14,140 nt of DNA, from contig JAOZLQ010000001.1 of assembly GCA_029934755.1 (NCBI GenBank), positions 32,012-46,151 of the forward strand. Reading direction: 5' to 3'. The position numbers and the translations under genes were made by a program. The number at the start of each line of letters is the position of its first letter. Position 1 is the first letter of the stretch. Of the stretch, positions 5,870 through 13,755 are shown one piece after another. This DNA is from Desulfuromusa sp. GTDB lineage: Bacteria; Desulfobacterota; Desulfuromonadia; Desulfuromonadales; Geopsychrobacteraceae. The notes beneath the pieces were generated by a model that worked only from the letters and a program-made list of their open reading frames with translations, was not told where the DNA came from and did no database searches.

Positions 5870-6841
5870 ATGACATTTGATTCAATTACCGGCCACAAAC
5901 AGCAAAAAAATATATTACTCCGCGCTATTAAAAGTCAGCGCGTTGCTCATGCTTATCTTTTTGAAGGGCCGGATGGAATTGGTAAAAGGCTAATGGCTCT
6001 TGCTTTTGCCAGTTTTCTATTATGTGAAAACGGTACAAGTTGTGGAAAATGTTCTGCCTGTCTCAAAGTTGACCATAGTAATCACCCGGATATTCATTTT
6101 CTCAATGCTGAGGGCTCTGCCCTTAAAATTGAGCAGGTCCGCCTACTACAGCAGCAATTATCCCTGCGTCCATTAGAGGGTAACTATAAAATTTGCCTGA
6201 TTGATGGCGCTGAGCATTTCACTCGTGGTGCAGCAAATGCGCTGCTAAAAACGTTGGAAGAGCCTCAACCAGGAACAGTGATTATCCTGCTGACAAATCA
6301 TCCAGAAAAACTCCTGCCAACGATTCGTTCCCGCTGCCAGAAACTTCCCTTCGCCCCCCTCCCAAAACAGCAGATGGCAACGATCCTGGCACAAAAGCTC
6401 GATTTGAACGATACCGAAGCAACAGTTCTGGCAGCGCTTTCTGAAGGAAGCTTTAAAAAAGCCTTGGGACCAAACCGAGAGCTTTTTCTGGAAAAACGCT
6501 GTAAACTGATTCAATCCTTGTCAGCATTGTCATCAGGCAGTACTATTCCGATTTTCTCTTTTGCTGAGACACTGGAAGCGGAAAAAGAATCGCTCCCTGA
6601 TATTTTAGATATTTTTCAAGCATTTTACCGGGATCTATTATTACTTAAACATAGTCAACCGGAAGAAAAACTGGTCAATCTGGATCTACTTGATATTCTG
6701 CATCGTGAAGACAGATCGACAACAACAGCAAGTGTACTATTAAAGCTAAATGCTTTGGAATCTGTCCGCTTTCACTTACAACGTAACGTCAACTGTCGTC
6801 TAGCACTAGAAGTTATGTTGATGCGGATCACCGCTGCCTGA
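5870..6841 (+). CDS. holB: DNA polymerase III subunit delta' (clamp-loader)
   Basis: Delta' is part of the clamp loader that places the beta sliding clamp on DNA. The 323-residue protein opens with SITGHKQQKNILLRAI and RVAHAYLFEGPDGIGKR, typical of the family. It has a P-loop-like GPDGIGKR at 33-40, a four-cysteine zinc module (C52, C58, C61, C64) and the helix ALLKTLEEPQPGTVIILLTN (about 123-142). SRC of the IRSRCQK motif, the arginine-finger region used on the neighbouring ATPase, lies near 154-156. The C-terminal part is helical and less conserved, as usual for delta'. The SITGHKQ alignment fixes the start, but upstream there is only a weak ribosome binding site (GCAGA). It heads the plus-strand unit and is followed 22 nt later by a PSP1 gene, an arrangement common in Gram-positives and deltaproteobacteria. 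DnaX is longer and has additional domains. Confidence 0.93.
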   Translation: MTFDSITGHKQQKNILLRAIKSQRVAHAYLFEGPDGIGKRLMALAFASFLLCENGTSCGKCSACLKVDHSNHPDIHFLNAEGSALKIEQVRLLQQQLSLRPLEGNYKICLIDGAEHFTRGAANALLKTLEEPQPGTVIILLTNHPEKLLPTIRSRCQKLPFAPLPKQQMATILAQKLDLNDTEATVLAALSEGSFKKALGPNRELFLEKRCKLIQSLSALSSGSTIPIFSFAETLEAEKESLPDILDIFQAFYRDLLLLKHSQPEEKLVNLDLLDILHREDRSTTTASVLLKLNALESVRFHLQRNVNCRLALEVMLMRITAA

Positions 6842-6863
6842 ACTTCAAAGGACAAACACATAT

Positions 6864-7931
6864 ATGGAACACCTTAAAATAGTCAGTATCTCTTTTCACA
6901 CTGCGGGAAAAATCTTTGATTTTGATTCTCAGGACTTTGACCTGATTCCAGGAGATAAAGTTATTGTTGAAACCGAGCGTGGTCGTGCGCTTGGAACCGT
7001 CCTGCGCAAACCACGTGAAATCAGTCCGGATAAAGCTCCACCAAAACTCAAAGCAATTTTGCGTATAGCAGGAGAAAATGACCTGCAAATGGCTCAAAGC
7101 AATTCATTACGGGAAAAAGAAGCGCTGCAATTCTGCCAACAACGGGTTAAACAGCGCAAGATGGAGATGAAACTGGTACGAGCTGAATATTTGTTCGACG
7201 GTTCAAAAATCATTTTTTACTTTACTGCTGATGGGCGGGTCGATTTTCGTGAGTTGGTCCGCGACTTGGCGCAACACTTCCGCACCCGCATTGAAATGCG
7301 TCAGATTGGGGTCAGAGATGAAGCTAAGCAGGTCGGTGGATTGGGCATTTGTGGCAGAGAACTCTGTTGCAGCAATCATTTGCGTGAGTTTGTCCCCGTT
7401 TCGGTAAAGATGGCTAAAGCGCAAGGGCTGGCGTTGAACCCAACAAAAATTTCCGGTCAATGTGGACGGCTCCTTTGCTGCCTGGCCTATGAATATGAAA
7501 CCTACAATGAAATGAAAAAGACGCTCCCAAAGTGTGGAAAAAAGCTACAACTGGAAGCAGGCCTTGCTGAAGTTATTTCTCTAGATATTCTTGCGCAAAA
7601 AGTTACTTTATCGAGAAATGGCGAACGTTTTCAAATGCATATTAGTGATCTACAAAAAAATATTGATAGTGTAGAAAATACTCCAAAAGAAACCCCGGAA
7701 AAACAGAAAGAACAGGTCAAAAGGCGGCCAGATGAAAAACATGAAAAAAATAACAAACTAAGAAAACCAAGCCATCGCCCTGACAAAAAAAATAGTAATG
7801 ACAAGACACCGCCCAAGCAAGAACAGCAAGAGAACAAAGATGGCACCAGCCAAGAGAAAAGTAAGCGAAGACGTAGACGGCCTAGACGTCGTTCAAACCG
7901 GCAGGAAAAACCAACTGATAACAAATCCTGA
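6864..7931 (+). CDS. PSP1 domain protein (RicT/YaaT family) with a long basic C-terminal tail
   Basis: The 355-residue protein carries a PSP1 C-terminal domain over about residues 5-265. It shows the strand-rich start and GDKVIVETERGRALGTVL. Two cysteine clusters follow: GICGRELCC (C163, C168, C169) and GQCGRLLCC (C200, C205, C206). In Bacillus subtilis the homologue YaaT/RicT forms an iron-sulfur-containing complex with YlbF and YmcA that modulates RNase Y processing and development. Equivalent biochemistry here is inference, and no ylbF or ymcA homologue is in the window. From about residue 265 the protein becomes a low-complexity, charged tail (lysine, glutamate, proline, arginine) ending in a strongly arginine-rich block (KSKRRRRRPRRR). 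This tail is probably disordered and could bind RNA or DNA. AAAGGA lies about 11 nt before the ATG. It sits between holB and metG. Confidence 0.88.
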   Translation: MEHLKIVSISFHTAGKIFDFDSQDFDLIPGDKVIVETERGRALGTVLRKPREISPDKAPPKLKAILRIAGENDLQMAQSNSLREKEALQFCQQRVKQRKMEMKLVRAEYLFDGSKIIFYFTADGRVDFRELVRDLAQHFRTRIEMRQIGVRDEAKQVGGLGICGRELCCSNHLREFVPVSVKMAKAQGLALNPTKISGQCGRLLCCLAYEYETYNEMKKTLPKCGKKLQLEAGLAEVISLDILAQKVTLSRNGERFQMHISDLQKNIDSVENTPKETPEKQKEQVKRRPDEKHEKNNKLRKPSHRPDKKNSNDKTPPKQEQQENKDGTSQEKSKRRRRRPRRRSNRQEKPTDNKS

Positions 7932-8008
7932 TGACTGATCAGTGTATTCATTAATGCGCTACCAGCAAATTTGAAATAATAATGTAACTCTGTATACGGG
8001 AGCTGAAT

Positions 8009-9538
8009 ATGAGCAAAACTTTTTATGTGACCACACCTATTTATTATGTCAACGATGTCCCCCACATCGGCCATGCCTATACCACCCTGGCCTGTGATGT
8101 CATCGCTCGATATAAACGTGCTAGAGGTTATGATGTCGCCTTTTTAACCGGAACTGATGAACATGGGCAAAAAGTCGAAACTGCCGCAAAAGCAAACGGT
8201 GAAACCCCTCTGGAACTAGCTGACCGTGTTGTTAAACGTTTTCAGGCTCTCTGGACTAAATTAAACATCTCCCATACTGATTTCATTCGGACAACGCAGG
8301 AACGCCACAAACATACAGTACAGGAACAGTTTAAAGCGATAGAAGCCAAAGGGGATATATATCTTGGTGAGTATGAAGACTGGTATTGTACTCCCTGTGA
8401 AACCTTTTGGACCGAAACTCAATTACTTGATGGCAACTGCCCCGATTGTGGTCGGCAGACAACTAAATTGAAAGAAGAGTCTTATTTCTTCCGCATGAGT
8501 AAATATCAGGATCAACTCCTCAAACATATTGAGGACAATCCCGATTTTATCCAACCCAAATCACGGCGCAATGAAATTCTCAGTTTCATCCGTGAAGGAT
8601 TACGCGACTTATCCATCTCACGAACATCATTTTCCTGGGGAATCCCCGCTCCTGGCAACGAAAAACATGTAATTTATGTCTGGTTTGATGCACTGACTAA
8701 TTATATTTCCGCCCTCGGTTATCCAGAAGATAAAGATGGTAACTTTGCAAAATACTGGCCTGCTGTTCATGTAATTGGCAAAGATATTTTACGTTTTCAT
8801 GCGGTTTACTGGCCAACATTCCTGATGGCGGCCGGGCTACCATTACCGGAAAAAGTTTTTGCCCACGGGTGGTGGACAGTTGAAGGGCAGAAAATGAGTA
8901 AGAGCCTGCGCAATGTCGTTGAACCAAACATGTTGATTGATAAATATGGGGTCGATGCAATTCGCTACTTTTTACTACGTGAAGTCCCATTTGGTCTCGA
9001 TGGAGACTTCTCACACAATGCACTGATTCATCGCATTAATTCTGACCTGGCCAATGATCTCGGCAACCTGGTTAGCCGTTCAACTGCTATGCTCAGCAAA
9101 TATTTCAATGGTGAACTCCCTGCCCCCAATACCCATAATGAGACAGATCAAGCTTTCATTGATCTATTTGCCAATAATATTCAAAAGATTGATACTCTCC
9201 TAAGTGCCTTGGCATTCAATAAAACACTGGTAGTCATATGGGAACTGATTTCTGCAGGCAATAAATACATTGACGAAACGGCACCATGGACACTGGCAAA
9301 AGATCCGGAGCAACGTGAACGATTAGCAACAGTCATGTATAACCTGATGGAATCCATCCGTATTATTGCCCTGCTGACTGCCCCCTTCATGCCATCCACT
9401 GGTGAGAAAATTTTACAAATTCTAGGTTGTGATAGCAATAATTTAACTCTTGATGGTCAGGATCAATGGGGTGGTTTGGTGCCGGGAACCAATATTGACA
9501 AAGCAGCTCCAATGTTTCCACGGATAGAAAACGAATAG
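8009..9538 (+). CDS. metG: Methionyl-tRNA synthetase (short form)
   Basis: This class I synthetase attaches methionine to tRNA-Met. The 509-residue protein has the HIGH signature at 19-22 (DVPHIGHAY), the KMSKS loop at 295-299 (GQKMSKSLRN), and a single zinc knuckle of four cysteines (C127, C130, C144, C147) in the connective-peptide region. The anticodon-binding helical domain occupies about 350-500, including LANDLGNLVSRS and the tryptophan-containing TAPWTLAKD. It ends after this domain and lacks the C-terminal EMAP-II/Trbp111-type tRNA-binding domain that dimerising MetRS proteins carry. The short form is a known variant, so this is not evidence of truncation. The ATG is preceded by GGGAG 8 nt upstream. 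A strong intrinsic terminator follows the stop within 30 nt. The gene lies 77 nt after the PSP1 gene and may be read from the holB promoter. Confidence 0.98.
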   Translation: MSKTFYVTTPIYYVNDVPHIGHAYTTLACDVIARYKRARGYDVAFLTGTDEHGQKVETAAKANGETPLELADRVVKRFQALWTKLNISHTDFIRTTQERHKHTVQEQFKAIEAKGDIYLGEYEDWYCTPCETFWTETQLLDGNCPDCGRQTTKLKEESYFFRMSKYQDQLLKHIEDNPDFIQPKSRRNEILSFIREGLRDLSISRTSFSWGIPAPGNEKHVIYVWFDALTNYISALGYPEDKDGNFAKYWPAVHVIGKDILRFHAVYWPTFLMAAGLPLPEKVFAHGWWTVEGQKMSKSLRNVVEPNMLIDKYGVDAIRYFLLREVPFGLDGDFSHNALIHRINSDLANDLGNLVSRSTAMLSKYFNGELPAPNTHNETDQAFIDLFANNIQKIDTLLSALAFNKTLVVIWELISAGNKYIDETAPWTLAKDPEQRERLATVMYNLMESIRIIALLTAPFMPSTGEKILQILGCDSNNLTLDGQDQWGGLVPGTNIDKAAPMFPRIENE

Positions 9539-9561
9539 AACCAACAAAAAGACTTCCTTAC

Positions 9562-9589
9562 CAGGGCGCTCCATGCGCCCTGCTTTTTT
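9562..9589 (+). terminator. Strong Rho-independent terminator after metG
   Basis: A perfect 8-bp GC-rich stem (CAGGGCGC 9562-9569 / GCGCCCTG 9575-9582, loop TCCAT) is followed by C and six T residues (9584-9589). The T-tract runs directly into GGAG (9590-9593), the ribosome binding site of the downstream TatD/radical SAM gene. No separate promoter for that gene is visible between the stem and its start. Confidence 0.88.
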
Positions 9590-9601
9590 GGAGCACTAAA
9601 A

Positions 9602-10996
9602 GTGCAAGATAATCAACTTCCATTATTAATTGACAGTCATGCGCATCTAGACGGTGATAAATTTGCGAATGATCTTGATGAAACCGTTACGCGGGCAACA
9701 GCTAACGGTATCAGCCATATACTCACTATCGGTTGCGATCTGGAAAGCTCTGCAAATAGTATTGCTGTCGCCGAAAAATATGAACATATATTTGCTGCTG
9801 TCGGCGTCCACCCTCACGATGCAACAGAAATAAATGACGCGACTCTGGCACAGTTAAAAACAATGCTCGCTCATCCAAAAGTTGTCGCTCTGGGCGAGAT
9901 CGGCCTTGACTACTATCGTGATCATTCACCGCGAGAAATTCAACGCAGCGCCTTTCGACAACAGATACAACTGGCAAGGAAAGTTGGTAAGCCGATCATC
10001 GTCCATGATCGTGATGCCCATGAGGAAGTCATACAGATTCTTAAAGAAGAAAATGCTGCTGAAGTTGGTGGTGTGCTTCATTGTTTCAGCGGTGATCTGA
10101 ACATGGCGAAACAATGCCTTAAACTTGGATTCTACCTCTCATTTACCGGTACAATTACTTATCCCAAAAATGAGGAAATCCGAGAGATCATCAGAGAGCT
10201 TCCAATTGAACGGATGCTGGTTGAAACTGACAGTCCCTATTTATCACCACAAAAGTTTCGTGGCAAACGGAACGAACCAGCCTATGTCCGCTATACAGCA
10301 GAAAAAATGGCGGAGATTAAGGGGCTTACGATTGATGATGTTGCTAGAATTACCAGTCGTAACTGTCATGACCTGTTCGGCATTGGTTCGGTTGATCAAA
10401 GCGGTAAAATAGCTTACCAGATCCGCAACTCCCTCTACTTGAACATTACCAACCGCTGCACCAATAGCTGTATTTTCTGTGCAAAGTTTAGCAATTTCAT
10501 CATCAAAGGGCATGAGTTAAAGCTTGACCATGAACCCTCTGTATCAGAAGTTAAACAGGCCATCGGCGATCCAACTCGTTATGCGGAAATTGTCTTCTGC
10601 GGCTACGGCGAACCGTTACTGCGCCTCGACCTGATTAAAGAAATATCTCGCTGGCTCAAAGATCAGGGGGTATCAGTCAGAATCAACAGTGATGGCCAAG
10701 GAAATCTTGTGTATGGACGCAACATTCTCCCAGAGCTAACCGGCCTAGTTGATGCCATCTCCATTTCACTAAATGCACCTGATGCAGAAAACTACCACCA
10801 CCTCTGTCATTCAACTTTCGGCGCTGAACAGAGTTACCAAGCAGTCAAGGATTTTCTCCAACAGGCAGCTCAGTATATTCCCGAGGTCATCGCTACAGCA
10901 GTGACTTATCCGGGAGTCGATATTGCTGCTTGTGAGCAGGTCGCAAGGGAGTTAGGTGTGAAATTCAAAGCTCGTAAATACATCAAGGTGGAATAA
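9602..10996 (+). CDS. TatD-family metal-dependent hydrolase fused to a TatD-associated radical SAM domain
   Basis: The 464-residue protein joins two enzymes. Residues 1 to about 260 are a complete TatD hydrolase: SHAHLD (H13, H15), the metal ligand glutamate in LGEIGLDYYRDHS (about 99), IVHDRDAHEE, GVLHCFSGD and the closing VETDSPYLSP aspartate. TatD proteins are metal-dependent DNases. After a short linker, YLNITNRCTNSCIFC (C286, C290, C293) gives the radical SAM CX3CX2C motif that binds a 4Fe-4S cluster. It is followed by GYGEP at 334-338, the SAM-binding GGEP-type motif, and ISISLNAPD, typical strands of the partial TIM barrel. This matches the family known as TatD-linked radical SAM proteins, whose substrate is unknown as far as I know. 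The start is GTG with GGAG 8 nt upstream. It follows a strong terminator and is convergent with asmA. Confidence 0.93.
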   Translation: MQDNQLPLLIDSHAHLDGDKFANDLDETVTRATANGISHILTIGCDLESSANSIAVAEKYEHIFAAVGVHPHDATEINDATLAQLKTMLAHPKVVALGEIGLDYYRDHSPREIQRSAFRQQIQLARKVGKPIIVHDRDAHEEVIQILKEENAAEVGGVLHCFSGDLNMAKQCLKLGFYLSFTGTITYPKNEEIREIIRELPIERMLVETDSPYLSPQKFRGKRNEPAYVRYTAEKMAEIKGLTIDDVARITSRNCHDLFGIGSVDQSGKIAYQIRNSLYLNITNRCTNSCIFCAKFSNFIIKGHELKLDHEPSVSEVKQAIGDPTRYAEIVFCGYGEPLLRLDLIKEISRWLKDQGVSVRINSDGQGNLVYGRNILPELTGLVDAISISLNAPDAENYHHLCHSTFGAEQSYQAVKDFLQQAAQYIPEVIATAVTYPGVDIAACEQVARELGVKFKARKYIKVE

Positions 10997-11016
10997 TAAA
11001 ATGGATAATGGTTCAC

Positions 11017-13404
11017 TCATTTGCCAAATAATTTATTCAAAGTATTATCTAACATTTTCTTAATCGGTTCTACTTCACCCCCTGCACCAGGTGCAATTGT
11101 ATCCAATAGCTTCTGGCTTACCTTTTCCTTGGCTTTATCGATCACCTGATTTTGCAGTACTACCGAATCATACCCTACTTTTGGATAACTTAATGTCCCC
11201 TGAATTTGGAGTGGCAGATAACCCCAACCATCCTGATCAGATATTGACTGCTTAAGACTTTTACCAACCCTCAGTTTATTCATAATTTCGGGCGCAAAAC
11301 GTGTATCAAGTTGCAGGTTGAGACGACCGTCGATATTGATTGTCCCGGTAGAAGTCAATTTAGTTTTAGAACTGCCGAGGTGACCATTGATACGAGCCAA
11401 ACCATCATGCAAATTGTATTGACCGGTCAGTGTCTGAAAGCTGAGAATCTTAAGATCCGAGTTGCCAAGAAAATCGGCCATCCCTTCTATCACTGGTGAT
11501 CCTTTAGCTTCTCCATTTTGAAGATTGAATTCTCCCTTAAGCTGAAGGGCTCGCAACAAATTATCAGGGAGGGTTCCTCTACCAGAAAAACTGCTCTGCC
11601 ACTGCAACTGCCCGGAGACACTATGTTCTGTTTCAGGAAATAATCCTCTAACTAAGGTCATAGCATTCGGTTGATTGAGTGCAATCTCCCCTTGATAAGC
11701 AAATCCTTTCACCCCAAAATTGATGAATGAAGAAGCTTTAAGCCCTCCCCCTCCAATTTTGCTGGATAAGTTGCGAATCGACAACCGATTTTTTTTCAGG
11801 CTCAAATCTGCTGTAACTTTATCAATATTCAATTCTTTATAGATAAAACGATTAACCGCAAGCTTTCCATCCATAGCGATGGGAATATCAATAGGATCAA
11901 TTTCATCTGCCCAAGTTTTTTGCCGCTTGATTTGGGGCAAATTACTGGCTTTTTTGGAAGCACGTGTGATCTTCCCACCGGACTCAGGAAGAATTTTATT
12001 AAGATTTAATATATCTGCAGTGAGCACAAAATCACCAAAGAAGATATCAGTTGCTGATTTCTCTGCTTTAAGCTGCAACTGAGCTTGTTGATCCCCATAT
12101 TGCAACAGTAAGTTTTCTGTTTGTAGGACCTTGTCATTGTAGCTAATATCTCCGCTGATACCAGCTCGAAAATTTTCTGCACTTGCCCTGATATCAGACA
12201 GACTTAATTCCGCTGATTTAAGCAGATTAAGACCACTACTCAATTTCCCAGCAAAATCGACCTGACCGTCAATCACCCCGGCAAAACTATATTTTTGATA
12301 ATCCCGAGATAACTCCATAGGTAGATTTTGCATGACCTCACGCAGATCAAACTGATCAAATAATAAAGTAAACACCACGAAAGGATCGGAGGACGACAGA
12401 TTTAATTCTCCTTCTACTCCCAAATTAATATCATTGAAGTGCAGTAGTAGGGTCGATACATCCAGTAGCTGTTTGCCAAAATTGTAGTTTAGAGCATAAT
12501 CAACTCCCAACGTTGCCTGTTTTAAGCCAGTCTCTGGAAACTGGTTTAACACCAAATCAACATTATCAAAAGCAATCTTCCCTTTTGAGGAAATCAGATC
12601 TGGTTGGATTTCAACTTCCAGGTTTAGTGCCATGCGGGCCGAACCTAACTTTCCTGAAAAAGAGTCCCGATAATAAGGCGCAAAGGGAATGACATCTATT
12701 GGTGCCAGGTGTAATGTTAAATCTCCCTGCTGACGAGACAGATCATAGTTTCCAGAAATATCAATATTGGAATCGTTGATAACAGCTGAAAGATCAATGG
12801 GGAAGGGTTTATCGAAAGTTATCCGCTTAGCCTTGATATTAAGTTTATTCAGAGTATAACGAAAAGGAGATCGTTCATTTTCAAATCTATCCACATACTG
12901 CAACTCGCCCTCATTAACATTAACTTCTTTAACCAAAAGGTTAAAATTAACAGCTAATACCTTAGATCCATTGATGCTATCTGAAACAGTGGTAGAATTT
13001 TTATTCACAGTGGACTTAGGCAACAAATCACTGAAATTAAATTGACCATCGGGCAAACGAGTCACATATATTTGGGGATAATCCAAAAGGATCTGATCAA
13101 CGACCACTTTACCGGTCAAAAGTGGCCAGAATTGATAGTGCAACTGAACCGACTTTACTGAAAAGAATTCCTCTGTAGAACCCTTTTGCATCACTTTCAG
13201 ATCCGCGACAGATATCCCCGAGAATAAGCCGATATTCACTTCTCCAACTTCGATATCACGTTGTAACGATTTTTCAACCAAAGGAAGAAGCGTTTCCCGA
13301 ACTTTTTCTGGAGTGACTTGTGTCTGAATCAGAATCGCCAAAGCAACAGCAAGAATCACCAGCACACTAACAATAAATATACCGATTTTCACAAGAGTTG
13401 TCAT
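11017..13404 (-). CDS. AsmA-family membrane-anchored protein
   Basis: The 795-residue protein has one N-terminal transmembrane helix (about 7-27: GIFIVSVLVILAVALAILIQ) and then a very long, strand-rich periplasmic region. The segment VTPEKVRETLLPLVEKSLQRDIEVGEVNIGLFSGISVADLKV matches the AsmA N-terminal pattern. The C-terminal part (WGYLPLQIQGTLSYPKVGYD...) matches the AsmA C-terminal domain with its 'PL-x-I-x-GTL-x-x-P' motif. AsmA-like proteins are related to bridge-like lipid-transfer proteins and influence outer-membrane phospholipid and LPS homeostasis in Gram-negatives. Such a role here is inferred from the family. It is longer than E. coli AsmA (about 617 residues) but within the family's range. 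GGGGA lies about 5 nt before the ATG. The gene is convergent with the TatD fusion (20-nt gap) and divergent from the protease-like gene. Confidence 0.87.
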   Translation of the reverse strand: MTTLVKIGIFIVSVLVILAVALAILIQTQVTPEKVRETLLPLVEKSLQRDIEVGEVNIGLFSGISVADLKVMQKGSTEEFFSVKSVQLHYQFWPLLTGKVVVDQILLDYPQIYVTRLPDGQFNFSDLLPKSTVNKNSTTVSDSINGSKVLAVNFNLLVKEVNVNEGELQYVDRFENERSPFRYTLNKLNIKAKRITFDKPFPIDLSAVINDSNIDISGNYDLSRQQGDLTLHLAPIDVIPFAPYYRDSFSGKLGSARMALNLEVEIQPDLISSKGKIAFDNVDLVLNQFPETGLKQATLGVDYALNYNFGKQLLDVSTLLLHFNDINLGVEGELNLSSSDPFVVFTLLFDQFDLREVMQNLPMELSRDYQKYSFAGVIDGQVDFAGKLSSGLNLLKSAELSLSDIRASAENFRAGISGDISYNDKVLQTENLLLQYGDQQAQLQLKAEKSATDIFFGDFVLTADILNLNKILPESGGKITRASKKASNLPQIKRQKTWADEIDPIDIPIAMDGKLAVNRFIYKELNIDKVTADLSLKKNRLSIRNLSSKIGGGGLKASSFINFGVKGFAYQGEIALNQPNAMTLVRGLFPETEHSVSGQLQWQSSFSGRGTLPDNLLRALQLKGEFNLQNGEAKGSPVIEGMADFLGNSDLKILSFQTLTGQYNLHDGLARINGHLGSSKTKLTSTGTINIDGRLNLQLDTRFAPEIMNKLRVGKSLKQSISDQDGWGYLPLQIQGTLSYPKVGYDSVVLQNQVIDKAKEKVSQKLLDTIAPGAGGEVEPIKKMLDNTLNKLFGK

Positions 13405-13460
13405 AGGTTCCCCAAGATAAGAAGAAATGCATATTTGCCATATAAGAAGCTAGCATCGCC

Positions 13461-13469
13461 AGTATAGCA
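13461..13469 (-). promoter_or_regulatory. Candidate extended -10 promoter for the asmA-like gene
   Basis: On the minus strand the sequence TGCTATACT (plus 13461-13469) is an extended -10 box, lying about 57 bp before the ATG. No convincing -35 is present, which is common for extended -10 promoters. The predicted leader is about 50 nt. Confidence 0.45.
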
Positions 13470-13710
13470 ATAAAACCTATAATTATAGAAACTTATAAGT
13501 AAAATTTATAAAACTTTATACAGTTAAGCTAATAAACTGAAATCAAGCTAACGGGGTAAAAACATTTTCGTAATTCATTTTTAAAATGCAGCATTTCAAC
13601 CATTACCTTTAATATCCATAACTTATTGTAATTATTGGGTTAATTTACTTAATTTATGGCTTAAATTTTAATATTAGAATAATTTACTTTCGATAAAACA
13701 GTCGGTATCA

Positions 13711-13745
13711 TCCCAAACATTAACAACAATACATTCTATTTGGGA
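13711..13745 (+). repeat. 7-bp inverted repeat overlapping the ribosome binding site of the protease-like gene
   Basis: TCCCAAA (13711-13717) and TTTGGGA (13739-13745) are exact reverse complements with a 21-nt loop. The right arm covers GGGA of the Shine-Dalgarno GGGAG (13742-13746), which lies 9 nt before the ATG. If both arms are transcribed, this could mask the ribosome binding site. If transcription starts from the nearby TATCAT box, the left arm would be at or before the start point and the hairpin could not form. Confidence 0.45.
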
Positions 13746-13755
13746 GTGACCGCAG

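Larger units (their letters stand above)
13405..13755. other. 351-bp AT-rich divergent intergenic region
   Basis: This stretch lies between two divergent genes and is visibly richer in A and T than its surroundings. I see no ORF of note, tRNA or terminator. It contains the extended -10 for the asmA-like gene, a 10-bp perfect palindrome ACTTATAAGT (13491-13500) and several near-repeats of the ACTTATA/TTTATAAA type around 13490-13520. There is also a weak promoter-like pair TTTACT (13683-13688) and TATCAT (13706-13711) with 17-bp spacing, and a 7-bp inverted repeat covering the downstream ribosome binding site. Confidence 0.6.

Noticed and set aside
7971..7998. Promoter-like TTGAAA / TATACG upstream of metG
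   Set aside because: Transcription would start at about 8005, inside the sequence between the ribosome binding site and the ATG, giving an almost leaderless mRNA despite a good Shine-Dalgarno. More likely chance.
7631..8074. 147-codon open frame on the minus strand
   Set aside because: It is antisense to the lysine/arginine-rich tail of the PSP1 gene and the start of metG. Its serine/leucine/cysteine-rich translation is what the complement of such a tail produces, and it has no ribosome binding site or family resemblance.
8009..9538. Possible truncation of MetRS because the C-terminal tRNA-binding domain is missing
   Set aside because: Short MetRS forms without this domain are a normal variant, and the gene ends cleanly before a strong terminator.
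10125..10412. 95-codon plus-strand open frame inside the TatD fusion gene
   Set aside because: It is in a shifted frame within a gene whose reading frame is strongly supported by motifs, and it has no ribosome binding site or recognisable protein.
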